A stretch of DNA of 64,000 nt from Argonema antarcticum A004/B2 (GTDB taxonomy: Bacteria > Cyanobacteriota > Cyanobacteriia > Cyanobacteriales > Aerosakkonemataceae), in the NCBI RefSeq assembly GCF_023333585.1, contig NZ_JAIQZN010000014.1, positions 1-64,000 on the forward strand, given 5' to 3'. The position numbers and the translations under genes are program-made. A model generated the notes under the pieces. The model saw nothing but the letters and a program-made list of their open reading frames with translations, made no database searches and was not told the origin of the DNA. Positions 9,164-18,694 of the stretch are shown piece after piece (positions within the stretch are counted from its first letter, which is position 1; each line of letters starts with the position of its first letter).

Positions 9164-10882
9164 GTGAAGCAACAATTTCAAAAATTTGTCTTCGTAACAA
9201 GTTGCACAGCCCTTACCATCATCGGCATTTCAACTTGGAAAAAAAGCTCAGAAGCCATAACCAGCAACGCAGGAACCAAGCGCCCCAATATTGTGTTCTT
9301 AATAGCCGATGACCTGGGGTATGCCGATTTACCTATGTATGGAGGTGAAGTACCAACCCCGAATATAGAAGCTTTGGCCAAGTCGGGGATGATGTTAACT
9401 AACTTCCATACCGCACCAACCTGTTCGCCCAGCCGTGCGATGTTAATCAGCGGGGTAGACAACCACGAAAATGGGTTAGCTACTATGGACGGATTACAAT
9501 CCCAGGCTCAGAAAGGTCAGCCTGGATATGAAGGGTATCTCAACAACCGAGTTGTCCCCCTACCCCAACTCTTGAAAGATGCGGGCTACCACACCTATAT
9601 GGTAGGTAAGTGGCATTTGGGAGAAGAGCCAGGATATCGTCCTTCCGAACGAGGCTTTGAGCAATCCTTTGCGCTGATGCAAGGTGGGGGCAGTCACTTT
9701 AATCTCGTGGGAGAGGAACCAAACGCCACATCGATATTTTTCGATAATGGTAAACGAGTCACCTCTTTGCCAGCTAACCACTACTCTTCCCGGACTTATA
9801 CCGACAAAGCGATTGAATACATCAATAAAAATCGCGGCGACGGCAAACCATTCTTTGTTTACACTTCCTACCAAGCGGTTCACGCCCCCTTACACGCGCC
9901 TGACGAATATATCCAAAAGTATATGGGCAAGTATGACATGGGCTGGGATAAGTTGCGGGAACAACGCTTCAATCGCCAGAAGCAGCTGGGGTTAATTCCC
10001 GACTACGTATCCTTGCCACCCAGATGGCCAATGGTGCCCGCCTGGGATAGTTTGTCTCCCGAAGAGAGGCGCTTTAATTCTAAAAAAATGGCAATCTATG
10101 CGGGGATGCTAAACGCTCTAGACGATAACATAGGTAGACTGGTTACCCACTTAAAACAGATTGGTGAATATGACAATACAGTCTTCGTCTTTCTGTCGGA
10201 CAATGGTGGTTCTGGTCTAGACTTTGTAAACACAACAAATGGCAAAGAATCTCCTTCTCCTGAGTTCCAGGAATGGTTTAAGAAGGTAGGAATGAACAAC
10301 AGCTATGAGAATATAGGAAGAGTTAACTCCTACGTTTCTTTAGGTATAAATTGGGCGCAACCATCAACAACACCTTTACTATGGAGTAAAGCAAGGCACT
10401 CTGAAGGCGGGGTTCGCGTACCAGCATTCATTTCATATTCTGGTGGTGGCGTGATGTCGGGACGCAAAAGTGATGCCTTTACCCGCGAAGTAGACATTGT
10501 GCCCACTGTGCTAAATTACGCAGGGGTTAATCCTCCGGGAAATACTTACCAAGGTCGTCCCGTTGTTCCCTTAGAGGGGCGTTCTCTACGTCCTTTCCTA
10601 GAAGGCAAATCAGCGCAGGTATATAGTCCGACCGAACCGATTGTACAAGAAGTTTTCGGTACTAGCAACAAGTTTGTGGTTTTAGGAGACTGGAAAATTC
10701 TGCAACTAAATCCACCCTGGGGGGATAGAACCTGGAAACTTTATAATCTTCGGATGGACCCCAGAGAATTGAACGATCTGTCCGAGGTTTATCCCGATCA
10801 GTTGAAAAAGATGGTGGCCATATACGATCGCTACGCAAAAGATATGCGAATCGTCCCAGGCGATCCTGAATCTGGATACTAG
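9164..10882 (+). CDS. Exported arylsulfatase-type sulfatase
   Basis: The enzyme would hydrolyse sulfate esters in the periplasm or outside the cell. The first 30 or so residues look like a signal peptide (basic start, hydrophobic FVFVTSCTALTIIGIST). The sulfatase signature is at residues 87-91, C-S-P-S-R, where C87 must be oxidised to formylglycine. D49, D50, D346 and N347 are the expected calcium ligands, and K149, H151 and H240 the active-site residues. Length 572 is normal for the family. The start is GTG at 9164. Neither a formylglycine-generating enzyme nor a sulfonate transporter is adjacent; the gene is single and faces a hairpin terminator. Confidence 0.88.
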   Translation: MKQQFQKFVFVTSCTALTIIGISTWKKSSEAITSNAGTKRPNIVFLIADDLGYADLPMYGGEVPTPNIEALAKSGMMLTNFHTAPTCSPSRAMLISGVDNHENGLATMDGLQSQAQKGQPGYEGYLNNRVVPLPQLLKDAGYHTYMVGKWHLGEEPGYRPSERGFEQSFALMQGGGSHFNLVGEEPNATSIFFDNGKRVTSLPANHYSSRTYTDKAIEYINKNRGDGKPFFVYTSYQAVHAPLHAPDEYIQKYMGKYDMGWDKLREQRFNRQKQLGLIPDYVSLPPRWPMVPAWDSLSPEERRFNSKKMAIYAGMLNALDDNIGRLVTHLKQIGEYDNTVFVFLSDNGGSGLDFVNTTNGKESPSPEFQEWFKKVGMNNSYENIGRVNSYVSLGINWAQPSTTPLLWSKARHSEGGVRVPAFISYSGGGVMSGRKSDAFTREVDIVPTVLNYAGVNPPGNTYQGRPVVPLEGRSLRPFLEGKSAQVYSPTEPIVQEVFGTSNKFVVLGDWKILQLNPPWGDRTWKLYNLRMDPRELNDLSEVYPDQLKKMVAIYDRYAKDMRIVPGDPESGY

Positions 10883-10923
10883 CGCTAATACAAATTGGGC
10901 TTTTGTAATAGTGATTAGAGCTT

Positions 10924-10955
10924 GGGTAATCATAATTATTATTAACTGATTACCC
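10924..10955. terminator. Bidirectional terminator hairpin
   Basis: GGGTAATCA (10924-10932) and TGATTACCC (10947-10955) form a perfect 9-bp stem in the 83-bp gap between the convergent sulfatase and YCII-family genes. The flanks are AT-rich with only short T-runs. Confidence 0.55.
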
Positions 10956-10965
10956 ATTACTATTT

Positions 10966-11235
10966 TCAAATTGCTTGAATCCACTCGCGTACTTCGTACT
11001 CAGTCCAAATACCGTTTTGCCAATATGGATCGGCTTCAATCAACTGGCGGACGGTAGCTTCGTCTGTAGCTTCGTAAATACCGAAGACTTTGGTTAAATC
11101 TTTGGTGGGGCCGATCGTAATTAGGATACCAGATTCTTTTTGAGCGGCAAGTCCATCTAAATGAGCTTGACGGTAGGGTGTCCGTTTTTCTAGGACATCA
11201 CTGCAATAACTTCCCCACAATACATACTTAGGCAT
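10966..11235 (-). CDS. YCII-related (YciI-like) protein
   Basis: An 89-residue protein starting MPKYVLWGSYCSDVLEKR, with RQAHLDGLAAQKESG and GPTKDLTKVFGIYEATDEATVRQLIEADPYWQNGIW. This is the dimeric ferredoxin-like YCII fold, with a conserved His (in AHLDGL) and Asp (in EADPYW). The biochemical role is unknown for most members. The frame stays open upstream to 11331, but that extension is translated from the AATCCAA-type repeat array (IQNPKSKIQN), so I take the ATG at 11235. It is downstream of pheT on the same strand, separated by a repeat element. Confidence 0.8.
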   Translation of the reverse strand: MPKYVLWGSYCSDVLEKRTPYRQAHLDGLAAQKESGILITIGPTKDLTKVFGIYEATDEATVRQLIEADPYWQNGIWTEYEVREWIQAI

Positions 11236-11238
11236 AGG

Positions 11239-11471
11239 GCGATTTTGGATTTTAGATTTTGGATTTTGGATTTTAGATTTTGGATTATACCAAATCCGGT
11301 TGCCTAGACGACTAAAGTCGCGGCTACACAAACAAAGCCCGCCTGCGCGGGCTTCAAGAAAAAGGGGATAGTGGAACCTCTCCGTTGCGGAGAGGGGGCA
11401 GGGGCAAGGGGGTTAACCCGGATTTGGTATTAAATCCAAAATCCAAAATCCAAAATCCAAAATCTAAAATC
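11239..11471. repeat. Heptamer arrays flanking a terminal-inverted-repeat element
   Basis: Left array 11239-11286 (GGATTTT units) and right array 11431-11471 (AATCCAA units) are the same heptamer in opposite orientation. Between them is an element bounded by ATACCAAATCCGG (11287-11299) and its perfect reverse complement CCGGATTTGGTAT (11418-11430). Inside are two GC-rich hairpins, one around AAGCCCGCCTGCGCGGGCTT and one around CCTCTCCGTTGCGGAGAGG. No gene is present. The layout resembles a MITE nested in repeat DNA. Confidence 0.7.
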
Positions 11472-11473
11472 GA

Positions 11474-13915
11474 TTAACTTCTCAGACTAACGCTGAACTT
11501 TTCGGCGAGGGCTTCGCGGACTTTTTGATGTACGGGTTCGATGTCTTCGTCGGTGAGAGTACGATCGCTCGCTCTATATACTAACCGAAATGCCAGACTG
11601 CGTTGGCCTTCTGGGACATTCTCACCCTTATATTCATCAAACAATTCCACAGACTCCAATAGATTACCAGCAGCTTTAGCCATTACCCGTTCAAGTTCCG
11701 CAACATGAACAGCAGAGGGTGCAAAGAAAGCAATATCGCGATCGGATGTGGGAAAATTGGAATAAGAGTGGAACGTAGGAATAAAGTTTTCATCCCGATC
11801 CAGATAATCTAGCAACACATCCAAATCCAGCTCGAAAACGTAGACTGCATCAGGCAAATCCCGTTCTTTTCGCAATTGGGGATGAAGTTGTCCAAAAGTC
11901 CCCAAACGATCGCCCTGCACCCACAAAGATGCCGTGCGTCCCGGATGCAGACGTTCATCGCGCCGGTCTGGTTGGTATTCTACTTGAAAATTTAATCGCC
12001 CAAACACACTTTCTAGAACACCCTTCGCCTCAAACCAAGTCATCGGTTCTTCCCGACCAGACCGACTCCAGCGACCGAGTGTAGGATCGCCTCCTATAAT
12101 ACCAGCCAAGGAGTCTGCTTCCATTAGCCCATCTTCTTCTTGCCAGAAGATCCGACCAATTTCAAACCCGTTCAGCGGGCCATTGCCCTGTTCCAGATTG
12201 TATTGAAAAGCATCGATGAGCCCAGATATAATATCTTTCCGCAAAGCTGAATATTCGGCAAACATAGGATTGCGAAGCACAATTTTTGCATCGCCTTCCG
12301 GTTTCACCAGGGAGTAATGCACCAATTCAGTCAATCCAGATCCCCGGAAAGCTTCTCGCAGTTTTCGGGTTAGTAGTTGGTCAGCTGAAAGATACCCTGC
12401 TTCTGTCTCTTCTGGCAAATCGTCGCAGAAATTGTCGTAACCGTACAAACGGGCAATTTCTTCTATTAAATCGATTTCCCGCTCTAAATCTCGATAGCGA
12501 TAGGGCGGTACAGTCACCGAAAAGACTCCCTCTTGTGCCGTGGGAACAACTTTACATCCCAAAGCGGTGAGGATACGTTGGATTTCCTCTGCTTGGAGTT
12601 CCCCAATATCATCTTCTCCCAAGTCTACCGGGCCTAAAACTTGGTTTACGCGATCGAGACGCAGTTCGATCGATCGCGTCCAAGCCGACTGATTTGGCCT
12701 AGCATCCGCCATTTCTTGCCCCACCACGACGCCACCTGCCAATTCGCAGATCATCCCTATAGCACGGCGACAGGCCACTTCCAATTCTGCCTGATTAACG
12801 CCCCGTTCGTAGCGGGCCGAAGCCTCAGTCCGCAAACCTTGACTGCGGGCAGAACGACGAATGGCCATCATATCGAACAGGGCGGCTTCCAAAAGGATAT
12901 TTTGAGTTTCGTCGTGGACTTCGGTTTCTTCACCGCCCATGACCCCAGCAAGGGCGACTGGTTTGTCATTAGCTGTAATCAGGAGAGTTTGCGGTTGGAG
13001 GGTGCGGGTTTGATTGTCGAGAGTTTTAAAAGATTCTCCTGCGTTAGCGAAACGGACGCCAATAGTCAGGGAATCTTTACCTCCTACGGCTAATAAGCGA
13101 TCGCGATCGAAAGCGTGCAGTGGCTGACCCCATTCCAATAGAATGTAGTTAGTGATATCAACTACATTGTTAATAGGTCGAACCCCAGATGCTTGTAGAC
13201 GTCGTTGTAACCAATCGGGAGAAGGGCCAATTTTTACTTGTGCGATCGTAGTTCCAATGTATGCAGGACAAGCTTGAGGCTCCTGAATTTTCAGATTTAG
13301 GCCCGATCCTCGATCTGGAATTGATACCTCAACTGCTTCTGGTAATTTCAAGGTAGCCCCAGTCAGCGCTGCTACCTCCCGCGCTATACCTACTATACTC
13401 AAAGCATCAGCTCGATTAGCGGTTGCCGTTATGTCTAAAATCGCATCATCTAGACCCAGCAGAGGCCGAACATCCCAGCCTAATTCCACGTTTTCTGCTT
13501 CAAAACTATGAATTCCAGCCGATTCTTTTGCCAGACCGAGTTCTGCTAGAGAACAAATCATCCCCTCCGAGCGGATGCCCCGCAGTTTTGTAGGTCGAAG
13601 TTTCAGATCGATGATGGGTAGATATGTACCGATAGTAGCTACTGGCACATACAGGTCTGCCCGGACATTCGCCGCTCCGCAGACTATATTTAAAGGTGCC
13701 GCCGCACCGATATCCACTTCGCAGACTCTCAACTTATCGGCATTGGGATGGGGTTGACAACTAAGCACTTTGCCGACAACCACACCATCAGCCCAAGTGC
13801 GCCGATCTTCAATATCTTCCACTTCAAACCCAGCCATCGTCAGGGTATGAGCCAACTCTTCTGGGGTCATCGTGAAATCGACCAGTTCCCGCAGCCAGTT
13901 CAGAGAGATACGCAT
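11474..13915 (-). CDS. pheT: Phenylalanyl-tRNA synthetase beta subunit
   Basis: PheT pairs with PheS to charge tRNA-Phe in the cytoplasm. The 813 residues follow the usual order: N-terminal [14 protein letters not shown], a tRNA-binding OB domain (about 40-150, [23 protein letters not shown]), the B3/B4 editing domain ([25 protein letters not shown]), the B5 domain (about 410-495), the catalytic-like core ([16 protein letters not shown]), and an FDX-ACB anticodon-binding domain in the last 95 residues ([16 protein letters not shown]). Length is normal. pheS is not adjacent, as is common in cyanobacteria. Confidence 0.95.
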   Translation of the reverse strand: MRISLNWLRELVDFTMTPEELAHTLTMAGFEVEDIEDRRTWADGVVVGKVLSCQPHPNADKLRVCEVDIGAAAPLNIVCGAANVRADLYVPVATIGTYLPIIDLKLRPTKLRGIRSEGMICSLAELGLAKESAGIHSFEAENVELGWDVRPLLGLDDAILDITATANRADALSIVGIAREVAALTGATLKLPEAVEVSIPDRGSGLNLKIQEPQACPAYIGTTIAQVKIGPSPDWLQRRLQASGVRPINNVVDITNYILLEWGQPLHAFDRDRLLAVGGKDSLTIGVRFANAGESFKTLDNQTRTLQPQTLLITANDKPVALAGVMGGEETEVHDETQNILLEAALFDMMAIRRSARSQGLRTEASARYERGVNQAELEVACRRAIGMICELAGGVVVGQEMADARPNQSAWTRSIELRLDRVNQVLGPVDLGEDDIGELQAEEIQRILTALGCKVVPTAQEGVFSVTVPPYRYRDLEREIDLIEEIARLYGYDNFCDDLPEETEAGYLSADQLLTRKLREAFRGSGLTELVHYSLVKPEGDAKIVLRNPMFAEYSALRKDIISGLIDAFQYNLEQGNGPLNGFEIGRIFWQEEDGLMEADSLAGIIGGDPTLGRWSRSGREEPMTWFEAKGVLESVFGRLNFQVEYQPDRRDERLHPGRTASLWVQGDRLGTFGQLHPQLRKERDLPDAVYVFELDLDVLLDYLDRDENFIPTFHSYSNFPTSDRDIAFFAPSAVHVAELERVMAKAAGNLLESVELFDEYKGENVPEGQRSLAFRLVYRASDRTLTDEDIEPVHQKVREALAEKFSVSLRS

Positions 13916-14312
13916 TTGCTCTTGATGCCTTTACCTATATCAGACTGACTATTTTATCAAGGGCTAGGGCTAGGAAAGTCAAAAGTCAAAAGTCAAAAGT
14001 CAAAAGTCAAAAGAATGATTCTTTTACCTCTGCCCCCCTTACCCCCTCCCCTCTGCCCCCCGATCCAAGGCTCTTTGTTACCTTTCCAGGCTCGCTAGGG
14101 CATTCTAGGTATAGGTGAGTTAAATGGTTAGGCAATTTCATGGTAAGTAAATATTCGGATATTTACGAACACTTTAAGTACTGTTAGTGTTTCTTTATCA
14201 ACTCTTTAAAATATTTTTTCCACAGATACCACTGTATTTGTTCATTTATGCCCAGATAATGAAAGTAGGGCACTCTAAGACCGCTGATTAATCCTGAAGC
14301 GAGTGAAGCTGA
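13916..14312. other. Intergenic region between pheT and the SpkB-like kinase
   Basis: This divergent 397-bp spacer carries about five tandem AAAGTCA heptamers at 13977-14013, a pyrimidine-rich stretch near 14035-14065 (many CCCCC/CCTCT runs), then AT-rich DNA that probably holds the kinase promoter. No gene is supported. Confidence 0.5.
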
Positions 14313-15929
14313 ATGAGCTATTGCTTAAATCCAGCCTGTCCCAATCCAGAAAACCCGGAGCATACCGACATTTGTCAGGCGTGTGGAACCAACCTGCGGC
14401 TACGCGATCGCTATCGCTCCACAAAACCACTGGGACAAGGTGGTTTTGGGGCTACTTTTTTAGCCGTAGACGAGTTGTTGCCCGGTCAGCCCAGCTGCGT
14501 GATCAAGCAACTGCGCCCCACGGCCACAGCACCCCACGTCTTCCAGATGGCGCGAGAGCTGTTTGAGCGCGAGGCCAAAACCCTGGGTAAGATTGGCAAC
14601 CATCCCCAAGTGCCGCGACTGCTCGATTACTTTGAAGACAATCAACAATTTTATTTGGTTCAGGAGTATGTTTCCGGCTCAACCCTACAGCGGGAAGTCA
14701 AACAAAACGGCCCATTTAGCGAAGAGGGCGTCAAACAATTCTTGAGCGAACTGCTGCCGGTGTTGCACTACATCCACGGTCAGCAGGTAATTCACCGCGA
14801 CATCAAGCCTGCCAACCTAATTCGCCGCCAAGAAGACAAAAAACTGGTGCTGATTGACTTTGGAGCCGTTAAAAACCAAGTAACCCCAACAGGGTCGAGT
14901 GCTTCTGAGCAAACTGCCTTGACTGCTTATGCCATCGGCACCCCTGGTTTTGCCCCACCAGAGCAAATGGCAATGCGCCCGGTTTACGCCAGCGATATCT
15001 ACGCCGCTGGCGTCACTTGCATTTATCTACTCACTGCAAAATCTCCCAAAGACTTAGACTACAATCCCTCAACAGGCGAGATGCTCTGGGAAAAACACAT
15101 CCGCGTCAGCCCGCATTTTGTCGAAGTCCTCAAGAAAATGCTGGAGGTGTCAGTCCGGCATCGTTATCAGTCTTCTAATGAAGTTCTCAGAGCCCTGGAG
15201 CTAGAGCCATACATGGATAGCTTAGCTCAGGGTCTGATCTCTCCCTCTACTGGTATCTCCCAGCCACCTGCAAGCAGATTGGGGCCAATTTCAGGAGGTT
15301 CGGCAGCAGGTGCTTCAGGAGGTTCGGCAGGGTCGGCGAATGTCTCGCGTGCGGCAATGGCTATTCGGGCAAGGCGAACCAGGCTAGAAGGAACGGATAT
15401 AAACTCCGGCATAGCAGGAAGTCGCAGCGGTATGGGTAGAACTGGTGGTAACGTAGGACAGAGCAGCGGTTCTAACGGAAATAAAAATAAGGTGCCGCGC
15501 AAGCTAGATTCCCAAGAGGTGCAATCGGCCTATAACAAAGGCAGACGGGATTTTGCACAACAAAATCTCAGCTTGCTGAATCTGCAAAAAACTAACTTAT
15601 CGGAAGCTATTTTCCACCAAGCTAGGTTGAACAAAACAAATCTTGTTGGAGCCAATTTGTTTCAGGCCGATTTTGGTCGGGCGAGTTTAAATTACGCAAT
15701 CCTGAAGGATGCTAACTTGGGCAGGGCTTATTTAAGCTACGCCGACTTAGAAGGGGCCGATCTGAGAGGGGCTGACCTCAGTTACGCTCATCTGAGCAAT
15801 GCTAATCTCCGGGGCGCGAATCTGTGTGGAGCCAATCTTACGGGGGCCCGAATCACAGAAGAGCAGTTGGCTATGGCAAAGACAAATTGGATGACTGTGC
15901 GACCCAGCGGTAAGAGAGGTTTGTGGTGA
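14313..15929 (+). CDS. SpkB-like Ser/Thr protein kinase with zinc ribbon and pentapeptide repeats
   Basis: A soluble eukaryotic-type kinase of 538 residues. An N-terminal zinc-ribbon-like knuckle has C4, C9, C21 and C24. The kinase domain runs about 34-300 with the glycine loop LGQGGFGATF, K65 (CVIKQL), the catalytic HRDIKPAN (D163) and DFG at 182-184, so it should be active. A Gly/Ser-rich linker (about 310-400) leads to a C-terminal pentapeptide-repeat helix (about 415-525, A(N/D)LxxADL type). This arrangement matches Synechocystis SpkB, which is linked to motility and oxidative-stress responses; the role here is inferred from that. It is transcribed alone, followed by a heptamer array. Confidence 0.85.
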   Translation: MSYCLNPACPNPENPEHTDICQACGTNLRLRDRYRSTKPLGQGGFGATFLAVDELLPGQPSCVIKQLRPTATAPHVFQMARELFEREAKTLGKIGNHPQVPRLLDYFEDNQQFYLVQEYVSGSTLQREVKQNGPFSEEGVKQFLSELLPVLHYIHGQQVIHRDIKPANLIRRQEDKKLVLIDFGAVKNQVTPTGSSASEQTALTAYAIGTPGFAPPEQMAMRPVYASDIYAAGVTCIYLLTAKSPKDLDYNPSTGEMLWEKHIRVSPHFVEVLKKMLEVSVRHRYQSSNEVLRALELEPYMDSLAQGLISPSTGISQPPASRLGPISGGSAAGASGGSAGSANVSRAAMAIRARRTRLEGTDINSGIAGSRSGMGRTGGNVGQSSGSNGNKNKVPRKLDSQEVQSAYNKGRRDFAQQNLSLLNLQKTNLSEAIFHQARLNKTNLVGANLFQADFGRASLNYAILKDANLGRAYLSYADLEGADLRGADLSYAHLSNANLRGANLCGANLTGARITEEQLAMAKTNWMTVRPSGKRGLW

Positions 15930-15931
15930 AT

Positions 15932-16029
15932 TGGTCATTAGTCATTAGTCATTGGTCATTAGTCATTAGTCATTGGTCATTAGTCATTGGTCATTAGTCA
16001 TGAGTTATTAGTCATTGGTCATTGGTCAT
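15932..16029 (+). repeat. TAGTCAT/TGGTCAT heptamer array, left of S23-like gene
   Basis: About thirteen tandem heptamers of the type (A/G)GTCATT run between the SpkB-like gene and the four-helix-bundle gene. The copy at 15939-15953 (TAGTCATTAGTCATT) is the exact reverse complement of 16417-16431 on the other side of the small gene. Confidence 0.8.
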
Positions 16030-16046
16030 TGGGTAAAGGAGATAAA

Positions 16047-16421
16047 ATGTCAAGTAAGAGATTTCAGGATTTGCGGGTTTATCAATTGGCAGAACGATTA
16101 GCAGACGAAATATGGGAAATTGTTGACGGATGGAAGCAGTTGGCAAAAGATACTTTAGGTAAACAGATTATCCGTCCAGCAGATAGCATTGCTGCCAATA
16201 TCGCGGAAGGAGTGGGGAGAGGCAGTTACCAAGATAATCGACGCTTTGTGAAAATAGCGAGAGGTTCTTTGAATGAAACACAACACTGGTTAAGAAGGGA
16301 TTATTACAGAAAACTATTAACTGCTGAACAAGTAAATACACTCAAACAAATGATTAATAACTTATCGCCCCAATTGAACGCATACCTCAAATCAATTGGC
16401 AACATTCCAGACAAGAAATGA
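16047..16421 (+). CDS. Four-helix bundle protein (S23/23S rRNA intervening-sequence family)
   Basis: A 124-residue protein of the S23-like family, first known from intervening sequences in 23S rRNA genes; the function is unknown. It starts MSSKRFQDLRVYQLAERLADEIWEIV and contains the typical IIRPADSIAANIAEGVGRGSYQDNRRFVKIARGSLNETQHWL. The ATG at 16047 is chosen for the AAAGGAG 6 nt upstream; the longer frame from 15987 translates the repeat array. The stop codon overlaps the first unit of an inverted heptamer array, so the gene sits between oppositely oriented arrays. Confidence 0.85.
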   Translation: MSSKRFQDLRVYQLAERLADEIWEIVDGWKQLAKDTLGKQIIRPADSIAANIAEGVGRGSYQDNRRFVKIARGSLNETQHWLRRDYYRKLLTAEQVNTLKQMINNLSPQLNAYLKSIGNIPDKK

Positions 16422-16465
16422 CTAATGACTAAATGACTAATGACTAAATGACTAATAACTAATGA
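16417..16465 (-). repeat. Inverted heptamer array, right of S23-like gene
   Basis: Tandem ATGACTA units (reverse complement of TAGTCAT) begin within the S23-like stop codon and run into the gmd start codon (CTAATGATT). Together with 15932-16029 they form long inverted repeats around the small gene. Confidence 0.75.
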
Positions 16466-17460
16466 TTAAGACAGCACTGATTACAGGAATAACAGGTCAA
16501 GACGGCTATTATCTCAGCCTCTTGCTCTTGGAAAAGGGTTATCGCGTTGTGGGATTGTTGCCACCACAGCGTCAAAGTAATATAGCAAAGCTGGGTTCTC
16601 TCGCCAGTCAGGTTGAGGTTTATGCTGTAGACCTGACTGATAGTGAGGCGCTTGAGGTTGCGGTCGAACAAACGCAGCCCCAAGAGATTTACAATTTGGC
16701 AGCGCCTTCTTTCGTACCGGATTCGTGGAATGACCCGTTGGGAACGCTAGACTTGATAACTGGAACGGCAACGAGATTGTTGGCGGCGGTACGCAAGGCA
16801 GGACTGGCAACGCGGTTTTATCAAGCTAGCAGTTCCGAGATGTTTGGGGATGTAGATCGATCGCCTCAAGACGAACAGACCCCCTTTCGGCCCATGAACC
16901 CTTATGCGGCGGCAAAATTGCACGCTCACTGGACAATGGTGCATCACCGCCAACGCTACGGGTTGTTTGCTTGTAGCGGTATTTTATACAACCATGAATC
17001 GCCCCGACGCCCTCCTCAATTTGTCACCCGTAAAGTATGTTTGGCGGCAGCAGCAATTAAATTAGGGTTGAGTGACACGATTGAAATGGGCAATCTGGAT
17101 GCAAAACGCGACTGGGGTTATGCTGGTGATTATGTAGAAGCAATGTGGCGGATGTTGCAAGCGGATATACCGGAAGATTATGCGATCGGGACTGGCGAGC
17201 TGCATAGCGTTCGGGAATTAGTCGCTGCTGCTTTTGAGTGTGTGGGACTGGATTGGACTCGAAGAGTAATCGTAGAGCCGAAGTTATTCCGAGCCGATGA
17301 ACATTTTCAGTTGGTAGCAAATCGAGCCAAAGCCAAAAATAACCTCAAATGGGAGCCTCAAGTTAGCTTTGAGGCTCTCATTGAAAAAATGGTGTTGAAA
17401 GATTTGGAACGACTGGAAAATGGCACTATCACGCCTGCCGCCCTAAGTACACCCAAATAA
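16462..17460 (+). CDS. gmd: GDP-mannose 4,6-dehydratase
   Basis: The enzyme converts GDP-mannose to GDP-4-keto-6-deoxymannose, the precursor of GDP-fucose, GDP-rhamnose and related sugars. This extended SDR of 332 residues has ITGITGQDGYYLS at the NADP site, ASSSEMFGDV with catalytic Ser/Glu, and NPYAAAKLHAHW with YxxxK. The signature SPRRPPQFVTRKV is the variant of the GMD loop usually reading SPRRGxxFVTRK. GNLDAKRDWGYAGDYVEAMW is also diagnostic. The ATG at 16462 lies in repeat DNA with no clear ribosome site. The GT4 gene follows after 49 nt in the same direction and probably uses the sugar made here. Confidence 0.9.
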   Translation: MIKTALITGITGQDGYYLSLLLLEKGYRVVGLLPPQRQSNIAKLGSLASQVEVYAVDLTDSEALEVAVEQTQPQEIYNLAAPSFVPDSWNDPLGTLDLITGTATRLLAAVRKAGLATRFYQASSSEMFGDVDRSPQDEQTPFRPMNPYAAAKLHAHWTMVHHRQRYGLFACSGILYNHESPRRPPQFVTRKVCLAAAAIKLGLSDTIEMGNLDAKRDWGYAGDYVEAMWRMLQADIPEDYAIGTGELHSVRELVAAAFECVGLDWTRRVIVEPKLFRADEHFQLVANRAKAKNNLKWEPQVSFEALIEKMVLKDLERLENGTITPAALSTPK

Positions 17461-17509
17461 ACCAAAAGCTTGAGTTGGGGAAGTGAAAATTCATCAAAAT
17501 TTGGAGAAG

Positions 17510-18694
17510 ATGGTTAACACCAAAACCAGCTACGTCTTCGTTTTTCTAGAAATTTTCGCGGGCGAAGGTGGTATTCAGTCTTACGTTAAAGATATTTGGC
17601 GAGCTTATCTCGCTTTACCAGATTCGGAACTAGCCCAGGTGTTTCTACTGCGGGATAAACCGATCGGCGATAATCCCTTTGAGTCCAAAAACCTCAAATT
17701 TCATTATTTTAAAAGTTTGCACCCGATGTTGGGGCGAATGAAGCTGAGTGCTTCGTTACTTGCTTGTTTGTGGCGTCAGCGTCCGGCTCATGTTTTCTGC
17801 GGTCACATCAATCTCGCTCCTCTGGTGCGGACTATATGCCAACGGTTTGATATTCCCTACACTATCTTGACCTACGGTAAGGAGGTCTGGGAGCCGCTAC
17901 CGCAACCATACCAAAGGGCTCTGAGGTGCGCGGCTGGGATTTGGACTATTAGCCGCTATAGTAGCTCTAGGCTTTGCTACTCGAACGGGATCGATCGCCA
18001 GCAAGTAAAACTTCTACCTTGTTGTGTTGATGGCGATGCCTTTACTCCTGGCCCTAAACCTCCGGCGCTGGTAGAGCGGTACGATCTTGAAGGTGCTAAA
18101 GTCTTGATGACGGTGGCGCGGCTGTGGTCTGGAGATATCTATAAGGGTGTGGATGTAACTATTCGGGCGTTGAGCGCGATCGCAAAAGTATTCCCAAATG
18201 TCAAATATTTAGTCATCGGTCGCGGCGACGATCGGCCTCGCTTAGCCCAGTTAGCCCAAGACTTGGGTGTTGGCGATCGCGTCATCTTTGCCGGTTTCGT
18301 CCCCACAGAAGATTTAGTCGAACACTATCGCGTTGCTGATGCCTACATCATGCCCTCACAAGAAGGATTTGGCATTGTCTACCTAGAGGCGATGGCTTGT
18401 GGGGTTCCCGTACTATCGGGTGACGCTGATGGGTCAGCAGACCCCTTGCAGGACGGGCGTTTGGGCTGGCGAGTCCCCCACCGCGATCCAGAAGCCGTAG
18501 CCGCAGCTTGCATCGAAATCCTCAAAGGCGATGACCAACGCTGTGACAGCCAATGGCTGCGACAGGAATCTCTCGCCCACTTCGGCAGGGATGCTCTCGT
18601 ACAGCAATTAAAAGAACTTTTGGCGAAAACTAGAACGGAGGGGCTAGAAAAGTCAAAAGTCAAAAGTCAAAAGTCAAAAGAAAATAGGGGCTAG
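17510..18694 (+). CDS. Glycosyltransferase family 4
   Basis: A retaining GT-B glycosyltransferase, probably adding a sugar to a lipid-linked or extracellular polysaccharide precursor. The C-terminal half has the family marks: VARLWSGDIYKGVDVTIRAL, YLVIGRGDDRPRLAQLAQDLGVGDRVIFAGFVPTEDLVEHYRVAD, and MPSQEGFGIVYLEAMACGVPVLSGDADGSAD (the E-x7-E motif). I chose the ATG at 17510, with GGAG just upstream; a GTG at 17483 would add nine residues. The last codons (EKSKVKSQKSKENRG) are translated from AAAGTCA heptamers at 18649-18681, so the original stop has been replaced by repeat-encoded sequence. Confidence 0.88.
   Translation: MVNTKTSYVFVFLEIFAGEGGIQSYVKDIWRAYLALPDSELAQVFLLRDKPIGDNPFESKNLKFHYFKSLHPMLGRMKLSASLLACLWRQRPAHVFCGHINLAPLVRTICQRFDIPYTILTYGKEVWEPLPQPYQRALRCAAGIWTISRYSSSRLCYSNGIDRQQVKLLPCCVDGDAFTPGPKPPALVERYDLEGAKVLMTVARLWSGDIYKGVDVTIRALSAIAKVFPNVKYLVIGRGDDRPRLAQLAQDLGVGDRVIFAGFVPTEDLVEHYRVADAYIMPSQEGFGIVYLEAMACGVPVLSGDADGSADPLQDGRLGWRVPHRDPEAVAAACIEILKGDDQRCDSQWLRQESLAHFGRDALVQQLKELLAKTRTEGLEKSKVKSQKSKENRG
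18649..18681 (+). repeat. AAAGTCA heptamers inside the 3' end of the GT4 gene
   Basis: About four tandem AAAGTCA units encode the lysine/serine-rich C-terminal tail of the glycosyltransferase. The identical unit is intergenic at 3958, 13977 and 23077. Confidence 0.75.

Noticed and set aside
10966-11331. Longer form of the YCII protein
   Set aside because: The extra 32 residues come from the heptamer array; MPKYVLWGSYC is the normal N-terminus.
15932-16030. Possible CRISPR array
   Set aside because: The period is 7 bp with no unique spacers; it is a simple heptamer array. The other tandem arrays in the window are alike.
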